Source of the DNA: Candidatus Poribacteria bacterium
GTDB taxonomy: Bacteria; Poribacteria; WGA-4E; WGA-3G
DNA length: 64,000 bases
Direction of reading: 5' to 3'
NCBI GenBank assembly: GCA_022825825.1
Contig: JAJDWA010000002.1
Span: 124,001-188,000, forward strand
The position numbers and the translations under genes are program-made. The number at the start of each line of letters is the position of its first letter. Positions within the stretch are counted from its first letter, which is position 1. Positions 8,365-17,148 of this stretch are shown piece by piece. Below the pieces are notes generated by a model. It was given only the letters and a program-made list of their open reading frames with translations. It had not been told where the DNA came from and ran no database searches.

Positions 8365-8943
8365 TTAATACTTGAGTGCAGGCTCCCAATCATTAGCACC
8401 ATTAGCGAGCAGATCAAAAAGATGCCAAGCTGCGCAGAAAGGATCACCTGGGCCGAAAGCTGCTTTTGAAATATGAACAATTTTGCCGTCTGCCTTTTTG
8501 TAAAAAGCTGAAACACCCGGCAGGCAACCTTCCTCATTCTTGAAACCCATATCTTCGGTAAACCTTGAACCATCACCGGAATACATCTTAAATCGCCAAC
8601 CTCTTTTTTCCGCAAACGCGGCCTGTATATCAGGCGGATCTGGTGATACGACAGCAAATGCTGCACGACTTTCCAGATGTTGAAGCATACCATTAAATCC
8701 ATCTGCCCACATAGTACAATAAGGACAACTTTTACCCATATTATGAATGACAATTAAATCTTCTTTGTCACCAAACATCTCAGAGAGCCTCGTCTTATCA
8801 CCACCTAAACCCTTTAAAACGTGGTCTTTTACTTCTACTGCTGGAAGTTGTCCTCTAAGATCGCTCAATCTTTTTTGGGTTTCCATGAGTTCTGCTTCCA
8901 AGCGAGCGATTTCATTCTTAAGGGTTGTTTGATTTAATGTCAT
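8365..8943 (-). CDS. DUF899 family thioredoxin-like protein
   Basis: A 192-residue protein of the DUF899 group, distant thioredoxin/AhpC-TSA relatives. An N-terminal coiled coil (ARLEAELMETQKRLSDLRG) leads into a thioredoxin fold with the motif GKSCPYCTMW near residue 90, a CxxC active site, and the family's C-terminal AAFGPGDPFCAAWHLFDLL. It is probably a cytoplasmic thiol oxidoreductase or peroxidase-like protein; no substrate is established for the family. CGGAG lies seven bases before the ATG at 8943, better supported than an in-frame start seven codons upstream. It follows the glycosyltransferase gene on the same strand without an evident functional link. Confidence 0.85.
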   Translation of the reverse strand: MTLNQTTLKNEIARLEAELMETQKRLSDLRGQLPAVEVKDHVLKGLGGDKTRLSEMFGDKEDLIVIHNMGKSCPYCTMWADGFNGMLQHLESRAAFAVVSPDPPDIQAAFAEKRGWRFKMYSGDGSRFTEDMGFKNEEGCLPGVSAFYKKADGKIVHISKAAFGPGDPFCAAWHLFDLLANGANDWEPALKY

Positions 8944-8986
8944 TTTATTCTCCGTAAAAATCACCTTACTATTTATGAGGTATGTC

Positions 8987-10171
8987 CTACTCTGCTAACA
9001 GTTGCTGATACACCTCATAGGTGCGTTGTGCAATTGTCTCCCATGTGAAGTTTTGCACCCTTTCCAGACCCCGCTTTTGAAGGGTTTCACAAAGTGTTGG
9101 ATCGGATGCAATCTGGCTAATCTTTTCTGCTAAAGCAGCCGCATCCCCTTCCGGAAAAACTAAACCTGCATCACTGATAACTTGCGGGATTTCTCCTGAA
9201 TCTGACCCGATAACCGGCACTTCACACGCCATTCCTTCAATCAACACTCTACCGAAAAATTCTACCCAGTCCGCTGTAGTGCGAGAAGGTAAAACAAGGG
9301 TATCCATACAGTTGATGTAGTTGGGAACTTCTTCGGGGGGAACAGCATCAATCCAGACGATTTTGTCGGTGATTTGGTGTGTTACGGCGAGATCGACAAA
9401 TTTTGGCTTATCCTCACCTTGTCCAACAATTAAAAGTTTGAAAGGGAAGTCAAGCATCGCTGCCGCTTTAATGAGCGTCCCTATGCCCTTCATCCGAATT
9501 AACCTACCGACATAACCGATGACAAAGTCGTCAGCAAGTCCAAGAGATGTTTTCAATTCGCTCATATCTCGTTTCTGAAATAACGAAATATCAACGCCGT
9601 TTGGAAACGGAATCTGGATGCCTACATATCCGCGTTGCTTTAATATTTTGCCTGCATTCTCACTGAGCGGAAAAGCGATGTCGGTTTCACGGAAAACCTG
9701 TTTTTCAATCCAAACAGGTAAGGGACCGAAACGTTGTTTAGATGGAATGCTGAGTGAAGTGCGAAAGATGAAACGGCTGTTTGGACAATACTTGCGTTTC
9801 AGCCGCACTGTCTGCAAAGCATTAAGACTCCATGCTTCCTCTTCAAGATGGATAATATCGGGTTGGAAGTCCTTAAAGTGTTGTGCTATACCTCGACGGT
9901 AAAAAAAACGACTGCCATAACCAGAAAACCGTATGGGGCAAGGGACCTCTTCACAGTAAGTGTCAGACTCCGGCACGAAATGAATCTCCTGAAAACTTTC
10001 GTACCAACGGTCAGGTGTAAGAACACGCATAGTGACATCTGACTCAGCTGAGATGAGATTGAACTTCCTCCGATACGGTTTCATTATATAAGAATGCGAA
10101 AGCACTAAGACACGCACCGGTTTTGACTTCAGAATGTTATTCTTTATTTTGCGCTTTAAACATGACCTCAT
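8987..10171 (-). CDS. Glycosyltransferase family 4-type (GT-B)
   Basis: A 394-residue GT-B glycosyltransferase. The N-terminal acceptor domain starts with VRVLVLSHSYIMKPYRRKF. The donor domain begins near residue 215 with FVIGYVGRLIRMKGIGTLI and contains the EFFGRVLIEG segment with the conserved Glu that holds the nucleotide-sugar ribose in retaining GT4 enzymes. No membrane segment is present, so it acts at the cytoplasmic face, presumably in lipopolysaccharide or exopolysaccharide assembly. The ATG at 10171 was chosen because GGAG lies eight bases upstream. The gene then overlaps the coiled-coil gene by 35 nt, so the two are likely co-transcribed. Confidence 0.85.
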   Translation of the reverse strand: MRSCLKRKIKNNILKSKPVRVLVLSHSYIMKPYRRKFNLISAESDVTMRVLTPDRWYESFQEIHFVPESDTYCEEVPCPIRFSGYGSRFFYRRGIAQHFKDFQPDIIHLEEEAWSLNALQTVRLKRKYCPNSRFIFRTSLSIPSKQRFGPLPVWIEKQVFRETDIAFPLSENAGKILKQRGYVGIQIPFPNGVDISLFQKRDMSELKTSLGLADDFVIGYVGRLIRMKGIGTLIKAAAMLDFPFKLLIVGQGEDKPKFVDLAVTHQITDKIVWIDAVPPEEVPNYINCMDTLVLPSRTTADWVEFFGRVLIEGMACEVPVIGSDSGEIPQVISDAGLVFPEGDAAALAEKISQIASDPTLCETLQKRGLERVQNFTWETIAQRTYEVYQQLLAE

Positions 10172-10499
10172 CTTCAGAACTCCGTGAAGTCGCATCAGTA
10201 GCGCCTGATGTTCCATCTGGTTCTGCGAGGCCTGCCATTAGTCCCTCAAGCTGCTTTCGGATTCCAGCTCGTTCCTCTTCAGTAGCTAACCGAGCAAGCT
10301 CGGATGTTTCTTTTAACTCACTATTGAGATTTTCCAACTCTTGAATCTTTGCATCCCGTTGCACGACATCGCTATTGAGTCGAGCATTTTCAGCTTCAAG
10401 TGCCAGTTTTTCATCTCTTAATTTTTTGACGGTTGAGATGGCAAGGTCTACGTGCTCTTCCAAAAGCGATACCACGTTTTTCCCTGTTGTTTCAGACAT
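10137..10499 (-). CDS. Small coiled-coil protein
   Basis: A 120-residue hydrophilic protein. Residues ~10-90 have a continuous heptad pattern rich in Leu, Glu and Lys (for example LRDEKLALEAENARL), predicting a long parallel coiled coil like ZapB or other division- or structure-associated proteins. The C-terminus is a Ser/Thr/Asp-rich disordered tail. It has an excellent AGGAGG ribosome site. Its end overlaps the start of the glycosyltransferase by 35 nt. Family not identified; a scaffolding role is only suggested by shape. Confidence 0.65.
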   Translation of the reverse strand: MSETTGKNVVSLLEEHVDLAISTVKKLRDEKLALEAENARLNSDVVQRDAKIQELENLNSELKETSELARLATEEERAGIRKQLEGLMAGLAEPDGTSGATDATSRSSEDEVMFKAQNKE

Positions 10500-10571
10500 T
10501 GAATCCTCCTAAATTTTGCTTTTAACTAATTTCCATTATTGAATATACTAACAACTGCAACATAGTAAATT

Positions 10572-11489
10572 TTATTTTTTATTACAGCATAATGCGAGAT
10601 GTTCAGCATCTGCCCAATTCGGTTGACTTTGAGCATAGTGAAATAGATATTGTTGTGCATATCCAACGAATTCACCGAAATAACTTTTGGCAAATTCCTG
10701 TATTTCGCGTGGCTTTGCCCGTTTACGAAGATATATTTTCTCAAAAATCCGTTTTATCCAGACATCAACAGGTAGTGCTGTCTGGTGTCCGAGAGAAAAA
10801 AGGCAGATGCAATCGGCGACCTTTTCGCCAATTCCTTCCAGTTTCATCAATTCGTGTTTAGCTTCAGCATAGTCCATCCGCTTAAGTGCATCAAGTTTGA
10901 GCTCTCCGTTGGACACTTTGCATGCAGCATTCCAAAGATAACTTGCACGGTACCCAGTACCACAAGCATAAATTGCATCAATCCCCGCATCAGCGAGCGT
11001 TTGTGGCATTGGGAAGGTGTAATCCACGTATCCTTCAAACGCTAACTGCTGCCCAAAACGTTCTGAAAGCGATTGAATGATGCGCCGGATCCTCTTCATG
11101 TTGTTGTTTTGTGATAAGATAAACGACGCGATAGTTTCCCATAATTCTTGATTCAAAAGACGCATTCCCCAGAACCGATTTATTGCTCGATCAATGTAAG
11201 CATCAACGTTCACAGCTGCTAAAATTGACGCCAACTCTCTCTGTAGGTCTAAATAGTGATGCAAGTGTGATGTACTAATTGGCTTATCCGTTGAGCTATT
11301 TATAATTAAGGTATCACCTTTTTGTCGGATTTTAAGTATCTGTGACTCAACGACACCAAAATACGCGTCATCCACTCGGTTCCACCGAAATGACTGTCCA
11401 GATTCTAAGGTATATTTCAGGTTAAAATCTGTCAAATGCTTTATGTGCATTTGACGTTGATTCGTGGTGTTATCCATTTTCATTGACAC
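10572..11489 (-). CDS. ogg: 8-oxoguanine DNA glycosylase, OGG1 type
   Basis: A ~305-residue HhH-GPD glycosylase/lyase that excises 8-oxoguanine opposite C. The layout matches OGG1: N-terminal beta domain with TLESGQSFRWNR, the SQNNNMKRI helix that probes the estranged cytosine, and the helix-hairpin-helix LEGIGEKVADCICLFSLG, in which the Lys of EKVADC is the Schiff-base nucleophile and the Asp of ALPVDVW is the catalytic acid. This is the OGG1 form common in eukaryotes and some bacteria, not MutM. The start is uncertain: a GTG at 11489 and ATGs two and four codons later all lack a ribosome site. Confidence 0.88.
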   Translation of the reverse strand: MSMKMDNTTNQRQMHIKHLTDFNLKYTLESGQSFRWNRVDDAYFGVVESQILKIRQKGDTLIINSSTDKPISTSHLHHYLDLQRELASILAAVNVDAYIDRAINRFWGMRLLNQELWETIASFILSQNNNMKRIRRIIQSLSERFGQQLAFEGYVDYTFPMPQTLADAGIDAIYACGTGYRASYLWNAACKVSNGELKLDALKRMDYAEAKHELMKLEGIGEKVADCICLFSLGHQTALPVDVWIKRIFEKIYLRKRAKPREIQEFAKSYFGEFVGYAQQYLFHYAQSQPNWADAEHLALCCNKK

Positions 11490-11600
11490 TGTTCAGAAAT
11501 TATATGTTAAAACATAATAAAATGCAAGTGTAAAACTAAAATTAATTGCAGAAAAAAATTATTAGAGAATTAAATGGTTCTGATCCTCAAGTTAATCGGT

Positions 11601-12437
11601 CTACTGGAATAGCTGCCAACTTCTACCGGGGAGGTCAGCGCGAAATACCTCTACGTTACCTCGGTCCGCCATTGTGACGTAACATGTGCATCCATCTGTA
11701 CCGCCAAAAGCGATATTGGTGCAGAGTTTACCTGTTAATTCAACCTCTAATAGCACTTCCCCTGCAGGTGAAAGTTTCGCTACTGTGCCTTTGCCGTGCC
11801 GGGTGACATAGAGATTGCCTTCTATATCACACCGCATGCCATCCATGCCGAAATCAGAAAACTGAATTAACAATCGTTTGTTACTAATTTTTCCTTCAGG
11901 TGACAAGTCATAAGCCCAGACGTTCCGCTGTGCCGATTCGTTAACATAAAGCACCTTTTCATCAGGACTGACTTCAATGCCGTTTGTAGTGCCCATGTCC
12001 GCCTCTAATAGCGTCACTTGCCCATCGGTATCCACTCGCCAAATCTGTCCGGTCGACTCACCCCAATTTGGGTCACTTGCATAGAGAATATCATTTGCGC
12101 CAATAGCGAGGTCATTCGGCTGATTCATTGTCGGTTCGTGTGCGTGTACGCTAATTTCGCGCGTTTGCATATCCACTTTGAGGACATTGTGGTTCGTGTA
12201 GTCTGCGATGAACATGAAACCTTCACTGTTGAAACGGATGCCGTTGCCGATGCTGCCAGTTGGTAGCTCGACAAAAACGCTTGCTTCACCGTCAGGTGTT
12301 ACCTTTCCGATAGTGTGTTGCCGTTCAAAATTAACGGCATATAGGTTGCCATCGACATCACAGGCAGGCCCTTCGATTCCAGACGTAAATCCGTTGACGG
12401 GTGTAAATTCTTGACTGACAAAAAGTTGTTCGTTCAT
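11601..12437 (-). CDS. SMP-30/gluconolactonase family protein
   Basis: A 278-residue six-bladed beta-propeller of the SMP-30/gluconolactonase/LRE family. Conserved pieces are SGIEGPACDVDGNLY at the first blade with the metal-binding Glu, NQPNDLAI with the central Asn, GTTNGIEVSPDEKVLYV, and MDGMRCDIEGNLYV with the catalytic/metal Asp. Members hydrolyse sugar lactones or related esters using a bound divalent metal. There is no signal peptide, so it is cytoplasmic. AGGA lies nine bases before the ATG. It is divergently oriented to the MOSC gene across a short A/T-rich region. Confidence 0.88.
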   Translation of the reverse strand: MNEQLFVSQEFTPVNGFTSGIEGPACDVDGNLYAVNFERQHTIGKVTPDGEASVFVELPTGSIGNGIRFNSEGFMFIADYTNHNVLKVDMQTREISVHAHEPTMNQPNDLAIGANDILYASDPNWGESTGQIWRVDTDGQVTLLEADMGTTNGIEVSPDEKVLYVNESAQRNVWAYDLSPEGKISNKRLLIQFSDFGMDGMRCDIEGNLYVTRHGKGTVAKLSPAGEVLLEVELTGKLCTNIAFGGTDGCTCYVTMADRGNVEVFRADLPGRSWQLFQ

Positions 12438-12565
12438 TTTGGGATCCTTTGGTTTTGTTTATGGTGTTGCTTGTATTCTATCTATATTTTAGCACAATCA
12501 TAGAGATAATTGGTGAATTTTACAAATTCTTTAGGTGATGTTGCAAAAAACCAAACAAAATTCTC

Positions 12566-12594
12566 TTGACACAAGTTACAGAAAAATATATATT
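12566..12594 (+). promoter_or_regulatory. Promoter of the MOSC gene (leaderless transcript likely)
   Basis: TTGACA (12566-12571), exactly 17 nt, then TATATT (12589-12594). Transcription should begin at about 12601-12602, where the ATG of the MOSC gene starts. This explains why no ribosome binding site precedes the gene. Confidence 0.75.
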
Positions 12595-12601
12595 AAACCG
12601 C

Positions 12602-13258
12602 ATGATGAAACTCTTATCCATAAACGTTTCGAAGCCGAAACCTATTGCATACAATGGTAAAATTATTCAAACGGGAATTTTTAAAGAGCCGATTTCCGGC
12701 ACTGTTATGCTCAGAGAAAAGAACATTGACGGTGATGGTCAAGGTGATCTGAAGGTGCATGGCGGTACCTATAAAGCAATATACGGCTATCCGATTGAAC
12801 ACTATTCGCACTGGCAACAGGAATTAAACAGAGATGATTTGTCGTCCGGACAGTTCGGTGAAAACCTGACTGTTGAAGGCATGCTGGAAGATGAAGTACA
12901 TATTGGGGATGTGTTTCAGATAGGGACAACAGTCCAACTTCAAATTACACAACCGCGTGTTCCATGTTTCAAATTAGGATATAAAATGGGACTACCGGAA
13001 TTTCCGAAACAGTTTTTGGAAAGCCGTCGCGTCGGTTTTTACTTCCGCGTGCTTGCAGAAGGTGAAATTACTGCAGGCGACGCAATTTCACGGCTTGAGA
13101 TTGCAGCCGAACCGATGAGTGTCACAGAGATTCTTAATCTCCGTTTTTTTGACACAAATAACCACGAAAAGATTGCTAAAGCAAGGAAACTACCCGCCCT
13201 CTCACCGAGTTGGAAAAAAGATTTTACCCGTATTTTGCAAGCGAAAGACTTAATTTAA
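12602..13258 (+). CDS. MOSC domain protein (YiiM-like)
   Basis: A 218-residue MOSC-domain protein similar to YiiM, a molybdenum-cofactor-dependent family that reduces N-hydroxylated compounds. The domain signature is visible: GDLKVHGGTYKAIYGYP near residue 55, SSGQFGENLTVEG, HIGDVFQIGT, and the conserved cysteine in QPRVPCFKLG, the presumed Mo ligand. An in-frame TTG lies upstream at 12566, but it is the -35 box. The ATG at 12602 (or 12605) sits where the transcript should begin. A Moco enzyme of the sulfite-oxidase type is encoded elsewhere in the window (58.7-60.0 kb), so the organism makes this cofactor. Confidence 0.87.
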   Translation: MMKLLSINVSKPKPIAYNGKIIQTGIFKEPISGTVMLREKNIDGDGQGDLKVHGGTYKAIYGYPIEHYSHWQQELNRDDLSSGQFGENLTVEGMLEDEVHIGDVFQIGTTVQLQITQPRVPCFKLGYKMGLPEFPKQFLESRRVGFYFRVLAEGEITAGDAISRLEIAAEPMSVTEILNLRFFDTNNHEKIAKARKLPALSPSWKKDFTRILQAKDLI

Positions 13259-13342
13259 TGTGAGTTGATAATTAGATTGCGTATAGTGGTTAGGTAGAGT
13301 GCAGCGAAACCCTTATGCGTCAATTTAGCGGTCCACACCCCT

Positions 13343-13363
13343 GGTAGGCGCGTTTTCTGCGCC
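13343..13363 (+). repeat. GGTAGG-palindrome repeat, copy C
   Basis: GGTAG then GGCGC, loop GTTTTCT, GCGCC. A shorter member of the same palindrome family, between the MOSC and NagB-like genes. Confidence 0.6.
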
Positions 13364-13400
13364 GTTAGTAATCTTCAGCACAAGGACTTGATTAGAGATA

Positions 13401-14144
13401 ATGGATATATTCAAAGCAAATACTAAAAAGGAAACAAGTGAAGCAGCAGCGAAAGCTGCAAGCACAAATCTGCAAGAAGCGATCTCTACCAATGGACAGG
13501 CCCGTTTTATCGTTGCAACAGGGGCATCACAATTTGATTTTCTCAACGCACTTACCGCTGACACCTCAATTGATTGGATAAAAACGACTATGTTTCATTT
13601 GGACGAATACATTGGCATTTCAGACACGCACCCCGCCAGTTTTTGCAAGTATCTACAAGAGCGGTTGGTAGATATAGTGCAACCGGGGACAGTCCATTTT
13701 CTGAACGGAGAAACAAACGATCCGCCAGCCGAATGTAACAGACTCAATCGGATTATTTCGCAACACCAAATAGACGTAGCGTTTGTGGGAATCGGCGAAA
13801 ATGGACATCTTGCGTTTAACGATCCACCTGCTGACTTTGAGACAGAAGACCCTTATATTGTCGTTGAATTAGATGAGGCGTGTCGTCTTCAGCAGGTTGG
13901 TGAAGGTTGGTTCAATGGATTAGATGATGTGCCGACCCATGCCATCTCTATGTCTATACGCCAAATAATGAAGGCAAAAACGATTATTTGCACAGTACCA
14001 GATGAACGAAAAGCGGAGGCGGTGCAGAAGTGCTTACAAGGTGAGATAACACCGATGCACCCTGCTTCTATTTTACAAAAGCATCCGGATTGTACAGTAT
14101 ATCTGGATGCGGGGTCGGCATCCCTACTAACATCTATTTCATAA
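13401..14144 (+). CDS. Glucosamine-6-phosphate deaminase/6-phosphogluconolactonase-like protein
   Basis: A 247-residue NagB/RpiA-fold protein. Conserved blocks are [13 protein letters not shown] (phosphate loop), [10 protein letters not shown] with the catalytic Asp (Asp72 of E. coli NagB), and [14 protein letters not shown]. In the last block E. coli NagB has NDGHIAFNE, so the Asp141 position is Asn and the Glu148 position is Asp here, while the ring-opening His is kept. It may therefore isomerise a related amino-sugar phosphate. A PhyH gene follows after 12 nt on the same strand, so the two probably form an operon. Upstream, AAGGA is 15 or more bases from the ATG, a weak site. Confidence 0.78.
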   Translation: MDIFKANTKKETSEAAAKAASTNLQEAISTNGQARFIVATGASQFDFLNALTADTSIDWIKTTMFHLDEYIGISDTHPASFCKYLQERLVDIVQPGTVHFLNGETNDPPAECNRLNRIISQHQIDVAFVGIGENGHLAFNDPPADFETEDPYIVVELDEACRLQQVGEGWFNGLDDVPTHAISMSIRQIMKAKTIICTVPDERKAEAVQKCLQGEITPMHPASILQKHPDCTVYLDAGSASLLTSIS

Positions 14145-14156
14145 TGGAGACTCACA

Positions 14157-15053
14157 ATGTCTACACAACATAGCCCTGAAACTGCTCAGTCAATTGGACT
14201 TACATCACAACAGAAACAGCAATTTCATGACGATGGATTTTTGCATATCCGAAACCTGCTATCTAACGAAGCACTCCAACCTTTGATAGATGAATTAGAT
14301 AAAAAGGTTGATGAAGGCACTCAGGCGGCAGTGAAAGCGGGTATTCTTGATCCGTCAAATACGTACGAGAATGAACCTTTTGAGACGAGGTTGGGCATGG
14401 TATCAAGTGCCTGCTCCGATCCGAATTGGATTTGGCGAAATAATTTCAGCAATCAGAAGATACGTACCGCTGGCATGTTTACGCTTAGAACAGCACCCGA
14501 ATTGCTTGACGTTGTTGGTTCACTTATTGGTCAAGAAATTTTTGCACATCCGCAGTTTAATTATCGTGCGAAGCTACCAAATCAGGATATAACTGTTATT
14601 CCGTGGCACCAAGATTTGGCGTATCTTATCCCTGAAGAAGCTGGCGAGACTTTGGTTGTGAACGTTTGGCTACCGTTAGTCAGAGCTTATGAAGAGAACG
14701 GATGTATGCAAGTTATCCGCGGTTCACACCGCTTCAATCTAATTAACCACAACTATCAAGACCCGACACCAGGGCATACGGGCGGTAAAGGTATTAGTGA
14801 AGCGGAATTACCACCTGGTGACATCGTTACGGCTGAACTTGATGTGGGTGACATTTTACTCACAAGTGAGCGAGTTGTCCATCGTGGGCTGCCAAACCGT
14901 GGAAAAACGGTTAGATGGAGTGTTGATACGCGCTACAGCCAAATTGGTCTGCCAACTGGGCGCGCGCATGTGCCAGGTTTTGTTGCTCGGAGTCTGAAAA
15001 ATCCTGAGAGCATTGCGAAATCACATCATGATTGGAATCGGCAATTTGCATAG
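14157..15053 (+). CDS. Phytanoyl-CoA dioxygenase (PhyH) family protein
   Basis: A 298-residue Fe(II)/2-oxoglutarate dioxygenase. The HxD pair is in IPWHQDLAYL near residue 149. The distal His is in RVVHRGLPNRG near residue 242, followed by the VRWSVDTRY strand with the 2-oxoglutarate-binding Arg. GGAGA is placed eight bases before the ATG. Co-transcription with the upstream NagB-like gene is likely (12-nt gap), which hints at an amino-sugar or related substrate, but this is inference. Longer than the 273-residue homologue at the left end of the window and clearly not a recent duplicate of it. Confidence 0.9.
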   Translation: MSTQHSPETAQSIGLTSQQKQQFHDDGFLHIRNLLSNEALQPLIDELDKKVDEGTQAAVKAGILDPSNTYENEPFETRLGMVSSACSDPNWIWRNNFSNQKIRTAGMFTLRTAPELLDVVGSLIGQEIFAHPQFNYRAKLPNQDITVIPWHQDLAYLIPEEAGETLVVNVWLPLVRAYEENGCMQVIRGSHRFNLINHNYQDPTPGHTGGKGISEAELPPGDIVTAELDVGDILLTSERVVHRGLPNRGKTVRWSVDTRYSQIGLPTGRAHVPGFVARSLKNPESIAKSHHDWNRQFA

Positions 15054-15120
15054 GTCTGATCGCAACTGTATAGCTGCACAAAATAATTGTAACTCAAAAC
15101 TACGGTTTCTTAAAAAACAC

Positions 15121-15149
15121 TTGACATATTTTTACTTCTGTAATATGTT
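15121..15149 (+). promoter_or_regulatory. Promoter of LamG protein gene
   Basis: TTGACA (15121-15126), 17-nt spacer, TATGTT (15144-15149). Transcription would start near 15156, giving a ~30-nt leader that contains the AGGAGG site. Confidence 0.65.
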
Positions 15150-15187
15150 TAAATTGATAACATACTATATTATAGGAGGTTTTTTGA

Positions 15188-15943
15188 ATGTATCGGATTA
15201 TATTTTTTCTTCTAATTATCATCGGACTAATGATGATGCCTTTTTACGCTGAAGCGTTTAACTTGAAGGATAAGGAATTACTGCTTTACTTTTCTTTTAA
15301 TGATGACAAAGGAAATGCGGTAAAGGACCTTTCTCCACACGGAAACGATGGTGAAATCGTCGGAAGTGCTGAATTTGTTGATGGAAAAGTTGGCCAAGCT
15401 TTAAAATTCAGTCAAAATGCCGAGGTTAAGGCACCCCATATTCCACTGAACGACAAGAGTTTTACGGTGACATTATGGGCAAGGCCAATGTTGGCTGGCG
15501 GTGATCAGCAATGTGTTTTCTCACAAACACAAGTCAATGGGGCAAACACAAGTCTTCACTATCGTATTTACAACAGTGGTACTGTTCGCATGGGATTTTA
15601 TGGCAACGACCTTGATGCACCTGCTGCCGTCAAAGCCGATGAGTGGGCACATATCTGTTTCTGGTTGGATGCAGATAAGAAAACTCGAAGGATTTATATT
15701 AACGGCGAGCAGAAGGCAGAAGATAAAGACAAATCTCTTTACAAAGGAACTGCCGGCAATACGATGGTAGGTTCATGGGGTGCAACCGGTCAAAAGTTCA
15801 ACGGTTTCATTGACGAAGTGATGGTGTGGGAACGTGCTTTATCGGAAGCAGAAATTGAGTTTAGCATGGATCCGGGAGCCGCTGCTGTCGACGCAAGCGA
15901 TAAACTTACTACCACATGGGCTAATGTGAAAGAACATCGATAG
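15188..15943 (+). CDS. Secreted LamG/concanavalin-like domain protein with KLTTTW tail
   Basis: A 251-residue exported protein. Residues 1-23 form a signal peptide ending AEA. The rest is a LamG/concanavalin A-like jelly roll, recognisable from YFSFNDDKGNAVKDLSPHGN near the start and the FNGFIDEVMVWERALSEAEI strand-helix near the end, which in this family is a carbohydrate- or protein-binding module. The last residues read DASDKLTTTWANVKEHR. A nearly identical tail ends two other secreted proteins in this window (30316-31053 and 31438-32217). AGGAGG precedes the ATG at ideal distance. Role probably adhesion or polymer binding at the cell surface. Confidence 0.85.
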   Translation: MYRIIFFLLIIIGLMMMPFYAEAFNLKDKELLLYFSFNDDKGNAVKDLSPHGNDGEIVGSAEFVDGKVGQALKFSQNAEVKAPHIPLNDKSFTVTLWARPMLAGGDQQCVFSQTQVNGANTSLHYRIYNSGTVRMGFYGNDLDAPAAVKADEWAHICFWLDADKKTRRIYINGEQKAEDKDKSLYKGTAGNTMVGSWGATGQKFNGFIDEVMVWERALSEAEIEFSMDPGAAAVDASDKLTTTWANVKEHR

Positions 15944-15970
15944 ATTTTACGCTTTTTCCTATACAATCAT

Positions 15971-15997
15971 ATAGGCGCGGTGTGCAACCGCGCCTAT
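15971..15997 (+). terminator. Hairpin terminator after LamG gene
   Basis: A perfect 11-bp stem (ATAGGCGCGGT / ACCGCGCCTAT) with loop GTGCA, followed by ATTGCTTTT. It lies 27 nt after the LamG stop and before the convergent Gfo/Idh gene, so it can serve both strands. The stem resembles the GGTAGG palindromes without their leader. Confidence 0.7.
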
Positions 15998-16037
15998 ATT
16001 GCTTTTGGTTTGAGATTCAGCAAAACCTTGTGATTTC

Positions 16038-17090
16038 CTATACTGAACCGTCTCCAAACTTTTTCTGAAACAGCGATATAGTATCGTGATCTGGGTGATT
16101 CGGTAGTTCAGCAGGAGCCTCCCACTCTTCGGGAACATCTGTCAGTTTCACAGGTTTTCCATCGTTTTCTAAAATTGACTTCCACCCTGCAAGGAAGACA
16201 TTGGTCTTATGCTGAAGCTGCCCAAAGGTTTGCGGCATTTCCTTGTGCAGTGCCATGTTCTGAAATGCCCAGATTGTCGGCACCCAGATTTCTGTCTTAT
16301 CAAATGGATAACCTGTGCCGGTATGGATTCTAAAATTTTCTCCACCGTAAGCTTCACGCGTGTGAATCTGCACAGTCCCCCATGATCCGCTTACCTGATG
16401 AAGTGTCCCATAGAATTGGTGTCCCTCACCATTAACGTGCTCAAAAGTAATGACACCGGGAGGGCTATGCCAACTATCTGCCTGATATGCTACGGACACA
16501 ACAGGATTTCCGGCTTCAGCAATCGCCTTGCATATCATATAAACACCGTGAATGCCGTGTGTGGGATAGTCGTCGAACGAGTTAGTGGCTGTGTAGCAAA
16601 CGATTTGTTTATCGCTTGCCCATGCTTTCGCGCGTGAGATGGGATCGTTATGTTCGTGGCTTGATGGTGCAAGGATTGTTGCTCCGTGTTTTTCCGCCAA
16701 TTCTATCATTTTTCGCGCTTTGGCAAGCGAATTAGCAAATGGACGATTGATAAGGTTCGGTAAACCCGCTTCAAGATAGGGTTCATGTAGGATATGGTTC
16801 CACGGATGGTTATAGTATCCACCAGAAATTATGCCATCTACCTTTCCCAACATGTCATCGAAATTCTTTACCGCTTCGCAACCGTAAGACTCCGCGATTG
16901 CTTTTGCTTTCTCATATTCAATATCCCAACAGTGCGTAATACGCATTCCAGTGAACGGCGTATCTTTCTGACCGACTCTCGGGTTGATGGCTGGTGCCCA
17001 CAACGGCATATGCGAATAAGAATCAACGTTCAAAAATCCGACGCGGAAAGGTTCATAATTTTGTGTGTGCTCTTGAGTTGATGCTTGCAT
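16038..17090 (-). CDS. Gfo/Idh/MocA family oxidoreductase (atypical)
   Basis: A 350-residue protein of the glucose-fructose oxidoreductase/inositol dehydrogenase family. After an N-terminal Rossmann half (RVGFLNVDSYSHMPLW, then GMRITHCWDIEYEKA and VDGIISGG), the usual EKP cofactor/catalytic motif is replaced by LINRPFANSLAKA. The second half contains SSHEHNDPISRAKAW and DSFxx-like strands of the alpha/beta dimer domain. The unusual first strand and the NRPFA variant suggest altered cofactor use or a non-canonical substrate. AAGGAG lies ten bases before the ATG. It is divergent from the ABC exporter genes. Confidence 0.8.
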   Translation of the reverse strand: MQASTQEHTQNYEPFRVGFLNVDSYSHMPLWAPAINPRVGQKDTPFTGMRITHCWDIEYEKAKAIAESYGCEAVKNFDDMLGKVDGIISGGYYNHPWNHILHEPYLEAGLPNLINRPFANSLAKARKMIELAEKHGATILAPSSHEHNDPISRAKAWASDKQIVCYTATNSFDDYPTHGIHGVYMICKAIAEAGNPVVSVAYQADSWHSPPGVITFEHVNGEGHQFYGTLHQVSGSWGTVQIHTREAYGGENFRIHTGTGYPFDKTEIWVPTIWAFQNMALHKEMPQTFGQLQHKTNVFLAGWKSILENDGKPVKLTDVPEEWEAPAELPNHPDHDTISLFQKKFGDGSV

Positions 17091-17148
17091 GTCTGTCTCC
17101 TTTGGGTCTCCACAAAGTTAATGTCCTTCAAATCTGTACAAAAATAGG

